This document shows positions 51,929 to 59,549 of a stretch of 59,603 bases of DNA, piece after piece (the stretch's first letter is position 1; every line of letters starts with the position of its first letter). Both the position numbers and the translations under genes were made by a program. The stretch is from Nitrososphaerota archaeon. GTDB taxonomy: Archaea; Thermoproteota; Nitrososphaeria; Nitrososphaerales; Nitrosopumilaceae. Where the stretch lies: assembly GCA_027315065.1 (NCBI GenBank), contig DAHUYT010000007.1, positions 1 to 59,603 on the forward strand, read 5' to 3'. The notes under the pieces were generated by a model, which was not told where the DNA came from, did no database searches, and saw only the letters and a list, made by a program, of their open reading frames with translations.

Positions 51929-51943
51929 GTAAGATTATCTTAC
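51929..51943. promoter_or_regulatory. AbrB operator palindrome GTAAGATTATCTTAC
   Basis: A 15-bp perfect palindrome (7-bp arms, 1-bp centre) 4 bases upstream of the antitoxin ATG. Shares the GTAAGA/TCTTAC half-sites with 2073-2095 before the other AbrB gene, so both antitoxins may recognise the same sequence. Confidence 0.6.
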
Positions 51944-51977
51944 TTTATATTAAATGTGTTTGCCGTAGACATTATCC

Positions 51978-52850
51978 TCACAACCAGTGCTTGTTTGCAT
52001 TGATGTATGTCTTCATGAACCACCGCAAAAACGGCATCTCGTCATTTGCTAGATTGGATTTTTCAAGCGCCTTGTAGTAGCGGTGCCGCTGTGCATACTC
52101 TATGTTTAACATCGGATACTTGCCTTCATCGAGAATGCAGTTCATCATCAGCCTTCCAATCCTGCCATTACCATCACCAAACGGGTGAATTGATTCGAAT
52201 TTAAGATGTGTTACAGCTGCAAGCTCGACTGGATTTATCTTGGATTTTATTCTGTGATACCATAAGAAAAAATCCTGTACAAGCGAATATACCTCGTCGC
52301 CTGTTGGGAACTTTGTCTTGCTGCCGCGCACGTATACATCATAGTCTCTTAGCTGCCCTGCTAGGTCCATCTTTGTCTTGTTAAACATTTTTGTGTGCCA
52401 GTATCGTATGGTGTCAAGCGAGATTGGTCTTGTGTGGTTGAGCATCTCAAAGAAGACTTGTTCTGCAAGCTCAGCCTCTACCATGTCTGATCTTGGTTTG
52501 TTTGAAGGCGTGATTCCATCACGGAGAAGATTCTCGGTATCAAGCCTTGTCAGACTAGAGCCCTCTATTTTTTGGGTGTTATACGTAAATGAGACTGCAA
52601 AGTCTTTGAGTTCTTGTTCTGCAACAGACTTGGGCATTTTTTTCTTGTTCTGGACAAACCTTTTCTGGATTTGTTCCAGTCGTGGGTACCATCCTTCTCT
52701 GTAAAATTCCATCAAGAATACCTTTTTTTGTTCTTTGATGTCTTGTGGAATCTTCTTGCCTAGATACTTGCGTTTTATTCTGGTGTTGTCGTGATGCGTT
52801 AGGTAGTAATAGATCCGATCGCCTACCTTTTGCCTTATGACACTAACCAT
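51978..52850 (-). CDS. Fic/DOC family protein (predicted AMPylase)
   Basis: 290 aa. HPFGDGNGR at 222-230 and the self-inhibitory motif TQKIEG at 92-97 are intact. It shares the whole length with the Fic protein at 351, at moderate identity. Located 52 bases downstream of the AbrB start region, transcribed on the same strand as the RelE/AbrB pair but ahead of it. Confidence 0.9.
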   Translation of the reverse strand: MVSVIRQKVGDRIYYYLTHHDNTRIKRKYLGKKIPQDIKEQKKVFLMEFYREGWYPRLEQIQKRFVQNKKKMPKSVAEQELKDFAVSFTYNTQKIEGSSLTRLDTENLLRDGITPSNKPRSDMVEAELAEQVFFEMLNHTRPISLDTIRYWHTKMFNKTKMDLAGQLRDYDVYVRGSKTKFPTGDEVYSLVQDFFLWYHRIKSKINPVELAAVTHLKFESIHPFGDGNGRIGRLMMNCILDEGKYPMLNIEYAQRHRYYKALEKSNLANDEMPFLRWFMKTYINANKHWL

Positions 52851-52922
52851 GAATTGTATATTATCCTGTTTAATTTATAATTTTGCGAATTTATAATAAA
52901 AGGGTAATATTCATTTCTAGAA

Positions 52923-53030
52923 TTAGTCATACATAAAACCTCTTTCTAGATCTTTCAAAGATTCTAAGACTCTTCTCTTTGCTTCTTGGTCTAATTCCTC
53001 TATCTTAGGGCATTTGATGAAAACCGGTGG
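52923..53030 (-). pseudogene. Short protein fragment
   Basis: PPVFIKCPKIEELDQEAKRRVLESLKDLERGFMYD is a charged helical stretch ending in TAA (52923-52925). No start. It could be the C-terminus of a lost antitoxin, but this is only a guess. Confidence 0.35.
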
Positions 53031-53310
53031 TGCCTACCACGCTACTAGACGAGTTTTGGGGTGACCAGAGAGACTTGGCAAACGTCTTAATTAATGCAAC
53101 CATGTATGACTCACAAGGAATAGCGTACACAAGTTTAGCGGAATTACAAATCAGTTTGGATGGTTTGAGGGTTCGATATTGATGGACGACGAAACGCCTG
53201 ATCAGGTGTATCATGTGGTCTTTAATGCCACTTTTCCTCACATGACAAATACCACAAAGATATTTTCATTTGAGCTGATAGATTCTAGGAAAGTTGGAAA
53301 CGATGAGTAA
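53027..53310 (+). pseudogene. Fragment of an extracytoplasmic beta-sandwich protein, frame broken
   Basis: First frame: LLDEFWGDQRDLANVLINATMYDSQGIAYTSLAEL to TGA 53180-53182. Second frame, from an overlapping ATG 53182: DDETPDQVYHVVFNATFPHMTN…FSFELIDSRKVGN to TAA. Asn-rich strands suggest an exported Ig-like domain. No signal peptide, so the 5' part is lost. Confidence 0.45.
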
Positions 53311-53359
53311 AGAGAACATCAAGATTAAACTGTCTGGTGAAAAATGCCCGTTTTTTGGC

Positions 53360-53884
53360 TCATTTTAGATATCCCAGTTCCTCAAGGTTTTTGATTATTA
53401 TATTGAGGCATTGTTCTGGCGTATTCTTTTCCGTATCCAAAATTATCTCCGGGTTTTGTGGCTCCTCGTACGGGGATTGTATTCCTGTCATGTTTTTGAT
53501 TTCACCTGCCTGTGCCTTTTTGTATAATCCCTTTGGGTCTCGTTTTATGCATGTATCAAGTGATGCCTTGACGTATACCTCGACAAAGTTTGGGATCTCT
53601 TTTCTTGCCCTCTCTCTTGTTTCTCGATATGGTGAGATTAATGGTATTATTGTGGTGATTCCGTTTTTTACCAGTAACTTTGCTACTTCGATTACTCGTC
53701 TGTTGTGTTCCTTTCTTCCCTGTTCGGTATAATCACAGTCAGAGCTTAGTGTCTTTCTCAACTCGTCGCCGTCTAGAATCATTACAGGAATGTTTTTTGA
53801 TTTGAGGTGGTTCTGGACAAGTCCTGCAATCGTAGTTTTGCCAGATGCTGGCAGTCCTGTAATCCATATGGCTGAAGCTTGCAT
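53360..53884 (-). CDS. cysC: Adenylylsulfate (APS) kinase
   Basis: 174 aa. P-loop GLPASGKTT, DGDELRKTLSSDC and RKEHNRRVIEVAKLLVKNG (lid/APS-binding) and VKASLDTCIKRDPKGLYKKA are standard for CysC, which makes PAPS from APS and ATP. Complete length. It is the intact member of a set with fragments at 32489 and 51144. PAPS is needed for sulfation of sugars or lipids, fitting the neighbouring sugar genes. Confidence 0.9.
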   Translation of the reverse strand: MQASAIWITGLPASGKTTIAGLVQNHLKSKNIPVMILDGDELRKTLSSDCDYTEQGRKEHNRRVIEVAKLLVKNGITTIIPLISPYRETRERARKEIPNFVEVYVKASLDTCIKRDPKGLYKKAQAGEIKNMTGIQSPYEEPQNPEIILDTEKNTPEQCLNIIIKNLEELGYLK

Positions 53885-54078
53885 GACATGATTCGTAATA
53901 TACAGTAATTATGATTTTTGTTTTGTGGTTTCTGCCACTCATTGGGCGTTCTCAAATTAAGAGTACAAGGTTTGCAGATCCTAAAGCACGTTGACTAGAA
54001 CCATTTTCAGAAATCAACAGGAGCTCAGCTCAAAGTGTATGATCATTTTTTTATGCAAATCGGGTGCAAAAGAAAGTT

Positions 54079-54158
54079 GGTGAGACCGCCAAGGTAGAGC
54101 GTGAAGTTGAGACCTTATTAGTCAGTTCTGCTTCGTGAGTTCAAATCCCACCCTCACA
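54079..54158 (+). pseudogene. Decayed tRNA-Leu (anticodon GAG)
   Basis: A tRNA-like layout is visible: acceptor GGTGAGA against CCTCACA (5 of 7 pairs), D-stem CGC/GCG, anticodon loop TTGAGAC with U33 and anticodon GAG (54109-54111) but only three pairs in the stem, and T-loop TTCAAAT with a mismatched stem (GTGAG/CCCAC). The variable arm is short for leucine. Probably a remnant, possibly left by integration at a tRNA gene. Confidence 0.45.
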
Positions 54159-54289
54159 GCTGACCAAGTACGATTTTGTTTCTAATATAGTTTTAGAATC
54201 TCTGCTGCCATATTGTCTATCTGATGGTACTGATCATATTGCAAGTAAAAAATAGAATTTTTCGTTTGTAAAGTTGCGGCATATTATCC

Positions 54290-54412
54290 TTACAGCCGTA
54301 TTTGAGATCTCTCACCAAGCAGGAACTGGTGCTTCTTTGGATACATGTGGTCCTCTATCTCGGACTGGTATGCGATAATGCTGCCAACGAGATGTATCTT
54401 GGCATCTACTTT
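54290..54412 (-). pseudogene. 3' fragment of rmlA-like nucleotidyltransferase (copy 2)
   Basis: VDAKIHLVGSIIAYQSEIED followed by PKKHQFLLGERSQIRL and TAA: nearly identical to the C-terminus of the intact gene at 56225 (IDAKIHLVDSIIAHQSEIED). The N-terminal catalytic part is gone. Confidence 0.8.
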
Positions 54413-54471
54413 AACGCGCCATCCACAGTTGTTAGAAAAACAATCATCTTGTTTTTATGGTGATGTAAGCA

Positions 54472-55005
54472 TCAGAGTCCCAAGCCATCAACATACTCTC
54501 TTGGAGTTAGAATCGGCATTCCGATAATTTTGGAGAGATGATTCTTTTTAGACAGAAGATCCGAGTCTCCCGTTACAAAGGCTCCGAGTTTGTGGTTTGT
54601 CTGCTTGGCATGCCTAGCTGCTGCAACATGAATCAGATCTAGTGTTCGGAGTGGGGCATTGGCCTGGATGCTCAGTAGGATAGATTCATTGAATATGCTC
54701 GGCATTGTTATCTGAGCGTTTCCAAGCGGTAGTGGTGCGTCTCCTGGTAGATGAATGAACCTTATCTTGAGACCTGCAAGCATCTTGATGGTCTTTGCTA
54801 CAAATATCTGCCTGCCGTCCTCGTCTTCCTGTCCCATCCTTGCGTGATACAGCCTTCCTGCTACCGCTGCAGTTTCAAGCAATGTAAGTACGGATGTTTC
54901 GGCCTGTATCTCGTCACCCTTCTCTAGGTTCACAATTATTGTCTCTGCCTCTGAATTATAGGGGTCATCAGACTTTAGCTTTGATATGAATACATTGGTG
55001 TCCAT
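54472..55005 (-). CDS. PIN-domain toxin (VapC-like)
   Basis: 177 aa. MDTNVF (Asp 2), TLLETAAVAGRL (Glu), LDLIHVAAARHA (Asp) and VTGDSDLL (Asp) are the four PIN acidic positions, all in place. Starts 17 bases after the RHH antitoxin gene. Slightly longer than typical VapC, with an insert near residues 60-100. Confidence 0.87.
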   Translation of the reverse strand: MDTNVFISKLKSDDPYNSEAETIIVNLEKGDEIQAETSVLTLLETAAVAGRLYHARMGQEDEDGRQIFVAKTIKMLAGLKIRFIHLPGDAPLPLGNAQITMPSIFNESILLSIQANAPLRTLDLIHVAAARHAKQTNHKLGAFVTGDSDLLSKKNHLSKIIGMPILTPREYVDGLGL

Positions 55006-55022
55006 GTAGAGTTGGCGCGTGG

Positions 55023-55301
55023 TTATCTCTCCCTTTCTTTGCCTACTAGTTGTGCTGCAGTCTTGGGCCCCTTGAATATCCTCGCTGCAAGCTTCTCAAA
55101 CTCCCTGTCAGACATTTTCTTGTCGGCCCTGCTCAAGACTTCGCCAAAGATGTCCGGTGTAAAGAGTTCGGGATGCTCCCTTAGATGATCCACTAGAATC
55201 TCTCTTACTGCCTCGCTCTTGTTCTTGTAGGCTTTTCTCCTGACGAGCCTCTTTATCTTTTCCATGGTCTCCTTCTCCACCTTGACATTGAGTATCTCCA
55301 A
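55023..55301 (-). CDS. Ribbon-helix-helix antitoxin (VapB-like)
   Basis: 92 aa, TTG start 55301. EILNVKVEKETMEKIKRLVRRKAYKNKSEAVREILVDHL is a full RHH domain; the charged C-terminus (DREFEKLAARIFKGPKT) should wrap the PIN toxin. The operator at 55301-55325 overlaps the start. Confidence 0.8.
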   Translation of the reverse strand: MEILNVKVEKETMEKIKRLVRRKAYKNKSEAVREILVDHLREHPELFTPDIFGEVLSRADKKMSDREFEKLAARIFKGPKTAAQLVGKERER

Positions 55302-55325
55302 CGTAACGTGATTGTGTTACGTAAC
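55301..55325. promoter_or_regulatory. VapB operator (ACGTAAC-N8-GTTACGTAAC)
   Basis: ACGTAAC (55301-55307) and GTTACGT (55316-55322) are inverted; the latter is part of the 10-bp palindrome GTTACGTAAC. AT-rich TATA-like sequence (55326-55338) follows upstream of the gene. Typical position for autoregulation by RHH antitoxins. Confidence 0.55.
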
Positions 55326-55409
55326 ATAAAAATATTTATCGTGGGTGACCCTTCCTCTCTTCCGGAAATTGCTTTACCTAACTGTTTAGGCAATTAGCTG
55401 GTGGCAATA

Positions 55410-55520
55410 TCATGTCTTATCTGAGACCTTTCTTCCCAGCAAGAACTGGTGCTTCTTTTGGTGCGTGTGGTCTTCGATCTCCAACTTGTGCTCTATGATG
55501 CTGCCTACCAAGTGTATCTT
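55410..55520 (-). pseudogene. 3' fragment of rmlA-like nucleotidyltransferase (copy 3)
   Basis: KIHLVGSIIEHKLEIEDHTH followed by KKHQFLLGRK and an altered end (VSDKT, TGA). Aligns with the C-terminus at 56225 and with the copy at 54290, more diverged in its last residues. Confidence 0.75.
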
Positions 55521-55537
55521 GAGTCAATTCAGATGCC

Positions 55538-55864
55538 TTATCTTGCAAGCACAGTTTTTTCGTTTCTAGTTATTTTCAGAAGAGCTTGCTTGCCCAGTGC
55601 GGAATCCAGCGAGACAAACTGCTTTACGATGGTGCTTTTCTTGTTTATTGAATACAGCTGTACATTTCCAAACTTTCTTGTAGGAACAAATATCTCGAAT
55701 TTTTCAAGTACAGGCCAGATTTTATAAAACGTGGTCTTGGAGATTCCTACGTTTTCAATTATCTCTTTTTTGGAATAATCTCCCTGGTTATCAAGGAAAA
55801 AATCAATTATTCTAAGTTGCGGCGAGTCCCCCAGATATCGGATAAATAGTGAGTCAGTTGCCAT
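55538..55864 (-). CDS. Winged-helix regulator (108 aa)
   Basis: LRIIDFFLDNQGDYSKKEIIENVGISKTTFYKIWPVLEKFEIF is a compact winged helix as in archaeal ArsR/MarR-like proteins, followed by the wing (VPTRKFGNVQLYSINKKS). A possible regulator of the neighbouring modules. Confidence 0.75.
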   Translation of the reverse strand: MATDSLFIRYLGDSPQLRIIDFFLDNQGDYSKKEIIENVGISKTTFYKIWPVLEKFEIFVPTRKFGNVQLYSINKKSTIVKQFVSLDSALGKQALLKITRNEKTVLAR

Positions 55865-55926
55865 GCGATGATATCATAACAGACGCGTACAAAGTATTTA
55901 TTTTATGCCCTTGAGAGGTACTATAA

Positions 55927-56219
55927 ATGGACCTCTCAGACGAGGAGATCATGGCAAGAATAATCCACAAACTCTACAGGCGGGGAAACTGGGGGGAGAG
56001 TCACACCTCCTTTGAGAACTTGAAGAAGGGTTTCAACCAGAGGGATCTTGGCAAGAAAGGTCCAAAGAGGGTGGACAGGTTGGGGAGCGCATGATAAAGA
56101 GAGGGCTGTTGCATTCCAAACAGACTGGGTACGGGCTTGAGGTCAGTCTTGAATTCACAGCAAAGGATGGGCTTGCTAAAATCGTCAAGAGTGTCTTCCC
56201 AGACGATGAGTTTGTCTGA
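55927..56219 (+). pseudogene. Thaumarchaeal hypothetical gene with a frame break
   Basis: From ATG 55927: LSDEEIMARIIHKLYRRGNWGESHTSFENLKKGF…GKKGPKRVDRL to TGA 56092-56094; the next frame from 56091 (MIKRGLLHSKQTGYGLEVSL…) runs to TGA 56219. The two parts read as one winged-helix-like protein of about 97 aa, so a frameshift near 56080-56090 is likely; an ATGA-coupled gene pair is the alternative. TATA-like TATTTATTTTATG lies 25-35 bases upstream. Confidence 0.55.
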
Positions 56220-56224
56220 TTCTG

Positions 56225-57289
56225 TCACAGTCTAATTTGAGATCTCTCGCCTAGCAGGAACTGGTGCTTTTTTGGGTGTGTGTGGTCCTCGATTTCTGAC
56301 TGGTGAGCTATGATGCTGTCTACCAGGTGGATCTTGGCGTCAATCTTTGCTCCTTCCATTATAATGGAATTTTCAATGTCGCATTTTTTGAGCGTTACAT
56401 TATTTCCAACGCTGGCATAAGGCCCAAGTCTTACTGCAGGTCCTATGGTACAGTTGTCACCTATAATTGCAGGACCTGTAACAAACGAGTCTCTTGATAT
56501 GGTAGTGTTCTTTCCAATCACAATATTTCCTCTAACCTCAGAGTCGTGAGATATAACAAACTGGTTTGGAGTGCCTATTGAATCCAACACCAGTTGGTTT
56601 GCATGCAAAATGTCTTCTGGGGTGCCAGTGTCCTTCCACCACCCTGTCACTGTATCATGTTCTATGGTATTACCACTGTTCATTAGTAGATCCAGTGCAT
56701 CTGTTATCTCAAGTTCCCCACGCCATGATGGCTTTAGCTTGTCTATAATATCGAAGATCTTTGGGGTGAGAAAATAGATCCCAATTACTGCCAGGTTTGA
56801 TGGTGGGTTTTTTGGTTTTTCTATTATTTTTTTTATCTTAGTACCATCAAGCTCTGCAACTCCAAATCTTGTTGGGTCATCTACCTCGCAGAGAAGTATC
56901 ATTGCCTCTGCGCTAGAGTTTTGGAATTTTTTTGTATAGTCAACCAGTCCCTTTCGTAAAATATTGTCACCAAGATACACGACAAATCTGTCGTTTCCGA
57001 TAAAGTCCTTGCACAGTCTTATTGCATGAGATATGCCAGCAGGCTTGTCTTGGTAAATGTAGGTAATTTTTACTCCAAATTTCGAGCCGTCACCGTAGAA
57101 CCCTTTTACCTTTTCAGGATAGACGTCTCCTATTATGATTCCAATGTCTGTGATTCCTGCCTCTTTGAAGTCTTCCAGCGCATACTGCGACATTGGCTTG
57201 TTTCCAATTGGCAGAAGCTGCTTTGGTCCTGTGTGTGTGAGCGGTCTGAGCCTTGTTCCATGACCTCCGTGTAATATGATTCCCTTCAT
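56225..57289 (-). CDS. rmlA: Glucose-1-phosphate thymidylyltransferase (long form)
   Basis: 354 aa. N-terminal nucleotidyltransferase (KGIILHGGHGTRLRPLTHTGPKQLLPI; usual AGG is HGG), WRGELEITDALDLL, then a left-handed beta-helix tail (GNIVIGKNTTISRDSFVTGPAIIGDNC). Forms dTDP-glucose from dTTP and glucose-1-phosphate. Two fragments of its 3' end lie at 54290 and 55410. With rmlD (57827) and rmlB (59364) it makes a dTDP-rhamnose-type pathway. Confidence 0.88.
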   Translation of the reverse strand: MKGIILHGGHGTRLRPLTHTGPKQLLPIGNKPMSQYALEDFKEAGITDIGIIIGDVYPEKVKGFYGDGSKFGVKITYIYQDKPAGISHAIRLCKDFIGNDRFVVYLGDNILRKGLVDYTKKFQNSSAEAMILLCEVDDPTRFGVAELDGTKIKKIIEKPKNPPSNLAVIGIYFLTPKIFDIIDKLKPSWRGELEITDALDLLMNSGNTIEHDTVTGWWKDTGTPEDILHANQLVLDSIGTPNQFVISHDSEVRGNIVIGKNTTISRDSFVTGPAIIGDNCTIGPAVRLGPYASVGNNVTLKKCDIENSIIMEGAKIDAKIHLVDSIIAHQSEIEDHTHPKKHQFLLGERSQIRL

Positions 57290-57347
57290 TTTGGATACAT
57301 GTTATATGATACGGTATATTTCAATTTGGTTTTGCTTTATTTTTAGA

Positions 57348-57571
57348 TTACAAAAGAGTCAAAAATTCATCAAGTGTTAGCCCCGTTTCCTCCATTATAG
57401 CTTTGAGTGTGCCCTTGGCTATCTCTTTATGGTTTGGAACAGTAACTCTCCGATGTGGAGGTTCCCTTTGTCTTAGGATAATATGGCTGCCAGCTGATGA
57501 TCAACGTCATAACCAATTTTAGATAACGCCTTGATTACTTTTATGGCAGAAGCTACTGGAATCTTAGGCAC
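57348..57571 (-). pseudogene. hicA: hicA toxin gene with frame break
   Basis: VPKIPVASAIKVIKALSKIGYDVDHQ in the first frame (GTG start 57571, overlapping hicB's stop) joins AGSHIILRQREPPHRRVTVP…IAKGTLKAIMEETGLTLDEFL in the next, one base off near 57490. The catalytic His of HicA is in GSH. A one-base restoration gives a normal 74-aa toxin. Confidence 0.7.
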
Positions 57572-57773
57572 TTACTTCTACCAGTTCTTCTTCTACTTGA
57601 GGTAGAGGTTCATTGTGTTTTTTCAGGCTCTGCAGATAACCACTCATTGCATCCTTGATATTAATCAAAACTTCCTCCCGCGTTTTTCCCTGCGAGATGC
57701 AACCTGGCAATGATGGACATTTTGCTATAAAGACGCCATCCTCGTCTTGTTGTATTATTATTCTGTACTTCAT
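57564..57773 (-). CDS. hicB: HicB-family antitoxin
   Basis: 69 aa. YRIIIQQDEDGVFIAKCPSLPGCISQGKTREEVLINIKDAMSGYL is the HicB RNase-H-like partner fold. It lies 5' of, and overlaps, the hicA frame by 8 bases, opposite to the more common hicA-hicB order. Confidence 0.85.
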   Translation of the reverse strand: MKYRIIIQQDEDGVFIAKCPSLPGCISQGKTREEVLINIKDAMSGYLQSLKKHNEPLPQVEEELVEVSA

Positions 57774-57826
57774 GTGGTACTATTTTGATTTTTGATTTAC
57801 TTAAATGTTTGATTCTGCTGCCAGAT

Positions 57827-58717
57827 TCAGGTAGCAAATCCAGACCTCAATTCCTCTATGAATAAATCAAGGCCTTTTTCTACAGTCATTGGTTTTTCCT
57901 TGAGAAGTGACGCTGCCTTGGAAACGTCAAGTGAGGAGTCTTGTGGTCTTGGTGCCTTCCAGTTCATTGCAGACATGTTGGTAGGTCTTAGAAGTTTTTT
58001 GTCAAGGTTTAGCTTTTCTGCAACCATTACTGCCATGTCATATCTTGAAACTCTTGTTGCTCCTGATACGTGAAGTATTCCCTGGATATTTCTTGACGAT
58101 ATCTCAATTAGCATCCTGCTGAGGTTTGGGACGTAGGTTGGCGAGGTATACTGGTCTGTTACGATATCAAGCGGAACTTTGGCTTGAAGGTTTTCTGCAA
58201 CAAACAGTGGAAATGACTTTTTTTTCGGGTGCATTCCATATGGAGTACTGATCCTTGCAATGCACCATCTTGAAGATATATCTTGCACTGCTTTTTCCCC
58301 TTCAAGCTTTGACCTGCCATAATGGTCTACAGGATCTGTCCTGTCGGTTTCTTTTTTCAATCCTTTTTTTCCGTCAAAGACGTAGTCTGTGGATACGTAT
58401 AGAAGGAATGCTCCGTGCTTTTTTGCCTGCTCTGATATTATAGCAGTGGATCTTGCGTTGATCTTCTGTGCCAATTCCTTTTCTGTCTCGCACTGGTCCA
58501 CGTTTGTCATTGCAGCCAGATGGACTATTACATCTGGTCTGATGGTCTCAACTGTCTTTATGATGCTGTTCTGATCTGCAAGGTCGATTTGGGTTGCAAA
58601 TCCGTCTTCTGGCTTGGAGTTGTGGTAGCAAGAGTAGACATTTTCATATGATTTCAAAAGATCTTTTACAACTTGTCTTCCTACAAGTCCTGCGGAGCCT
58701 GTCACAAGAAATTTCAT
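57827..58717 (-). CDS. rmlD: dTDP-4-dehydrorhamnose reductase-like
   Basis: 296 aa. Rossmann GSAGLVGRQVV, VHLAAMTNVDQCE, STDYVFDG and the catalytic YGRSK (YxxxK) are all present; length normal. Reduces dTDP-4-keto-rhamnose with NAD(P)H. Follows the genes at 58721 and 59059 on the same strand with 3-base gaps. Confidence 0.85.
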   Translation of the reverse strand: MKFLVTGSAGLVGRQVVKDLLKSYENVYSCYHNSKPEDGFATQIDLADQNSIIKTVETIRPDVIVHLAAMTNVDQCETEKELAQKINARSTAIISEQAKKHGAFLLYVSTDYVFDGKKGLKKETDRTDPVDHYGRSKLEGEKAVQDISSRWCIARISTPYGMHPKKKSFPLFVAENLQAKVPLDIVTDQYTSPTYVPNLSRMLIEISSRNIQGILHVSGATRVSRYDMAVMVAEKLNLDKKLLRPTNMSAMNWKAPRPQDSSLDVSKAASLLKEKPMTVEKGLDLFIEELRSGFAT

Positions 58718-58720
58718 TTT

Positions 58721-59056
58721 TTAGTTAGAAATTACAGTATGATAATAACAAAGGATTTCCAATTGCTTGAACTGGGATTTAAAATCGTCTATCTGTTTAG
58801 GAATCTTTGATTTTACTTTCTTATCAAATGTTGTTTGCGGTATAAAAGTGAAATATTCTATTGTTTCATCAGTAAAAATTATTCCTGAATCAGACTTCCA
58901 ATAACCTACCGAAGGAAGACTTGTACTCATACCTCCATAATTATCTATGAAATAGTCTTTTACTCTCACATATTCCTTGTCTGCCATTCCTCTTCCATCA
59001 TTGTATCTAGTAGGTAGTTTAAAATGTAGTTTTACTTTCTTTTGCAGACGTGACAA
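58721..59056 (-). CDS. Hypothetical protein (111 aa), intact copy
   Basis: KVKLHFKLPTRYNDGRGMADKEYVRVKDYFIDNYGGMSTSLPSVGYW is an alpha/beta unit that matches a dead copy at 32175-32378. FTDETIEYFTFIP strand follows. No motif. Lies 2-3 bases from its neighbours, so part of the sugar operon. Confidence 0.65.
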   Translation of the reverse strand: MSRLQKKVKLHFKLPTRYNDGRGMADKEYVRVKDYFIDNYGGMSTSLPSVGYWKSDSGIIFTDETIEYFTFIPQTTFDKKVKSKIPKQIDDFKSQFKQLEILCYYHTVISN

Positions 59057-59058
59057 GT

Positions 59059-59247
59059 CTATAGCTTTTCATATGGAATTTTTTTGCTATTTAATTTTTC
59101 ACATTGTTTACCAGATATGAAATACTCTGTTTTTGACACGGCCCTAAATGGTTCTCCAGATCTTCTCAAGACTCCTATTGCTCTTACCTCTACGTTGGGC
59201 TCAATCCTGACCTTTCTGTATGTATTTGACATTGATTCTGGAATCAT
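59059..59247 (-). CDS. Small protein (62 aa) heading the sugar-gene operon
   Basis: SNTYRKVRIEPNVEVRAIGVLRRSGEPFRAVSKTEYFISG: basic, beta-rich. TATA box CATATATTAATAG (59270-59282) lies about 29 bases before ATG 59247, so the transcript starts at the codon. Unknown family. Confidence 0.6.
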   Translation of the reverse strand: MIPESMSNTYRKVRIEPNVEVRAIGVLRRSGEPFRAVSKTEYFISGKQCEKLNSKKIPYEKL

Positions 59248-59363
59248 ATTCTATTTTGACTCTTTTGCTATTAATATATGAAATTAGAGGTTAAAAAGAA
59301 TAGCGTGGATTCTACACCTCTCCTTTCGCTAAATTATTTGATCCCTAGATTCTTGGATTGTCT

Positions 59364-59549
59364 TTACCAGTTTACAGTCCAAGGCTGCGGGTGAAGTGTC
59401 TTTTCATCTGCAAGCGGCTCCCACCAGTCCTGGTTGTTTTGGTACCATGATACTGTTTCCTGCAATGCTTGGTCAAACCGGTATCTTGGCTTCCAACCTG
59501 TTGCCTTGATTATTTTTGATGCGTCAATTGAATATTGGTCCGGACCCCT
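59364..59549 (-). pseudogene. rmlB: 3' end of dTDP-glucose 4,6-dehydratase
   Basis: GPDQYSIDASKIIKATGWKPRYRFDQALQETVSWYQNNQDWW is the C-terminal block of RmlB, ending with TAA 59364-59366. The frame is closed by TAG immediately upstream of RGPD (59550-59552) and the sequence beyond (59555-59603) has no RmlB similarity, so the gene is broken here, possibly by an insertion. Confidence 0.7.

Noticed and set aside
53005-53241. Minus-strand 78-aa ORF
   Set aside because: Shadow of the decayed plus-strand beta-sandwich fragment.
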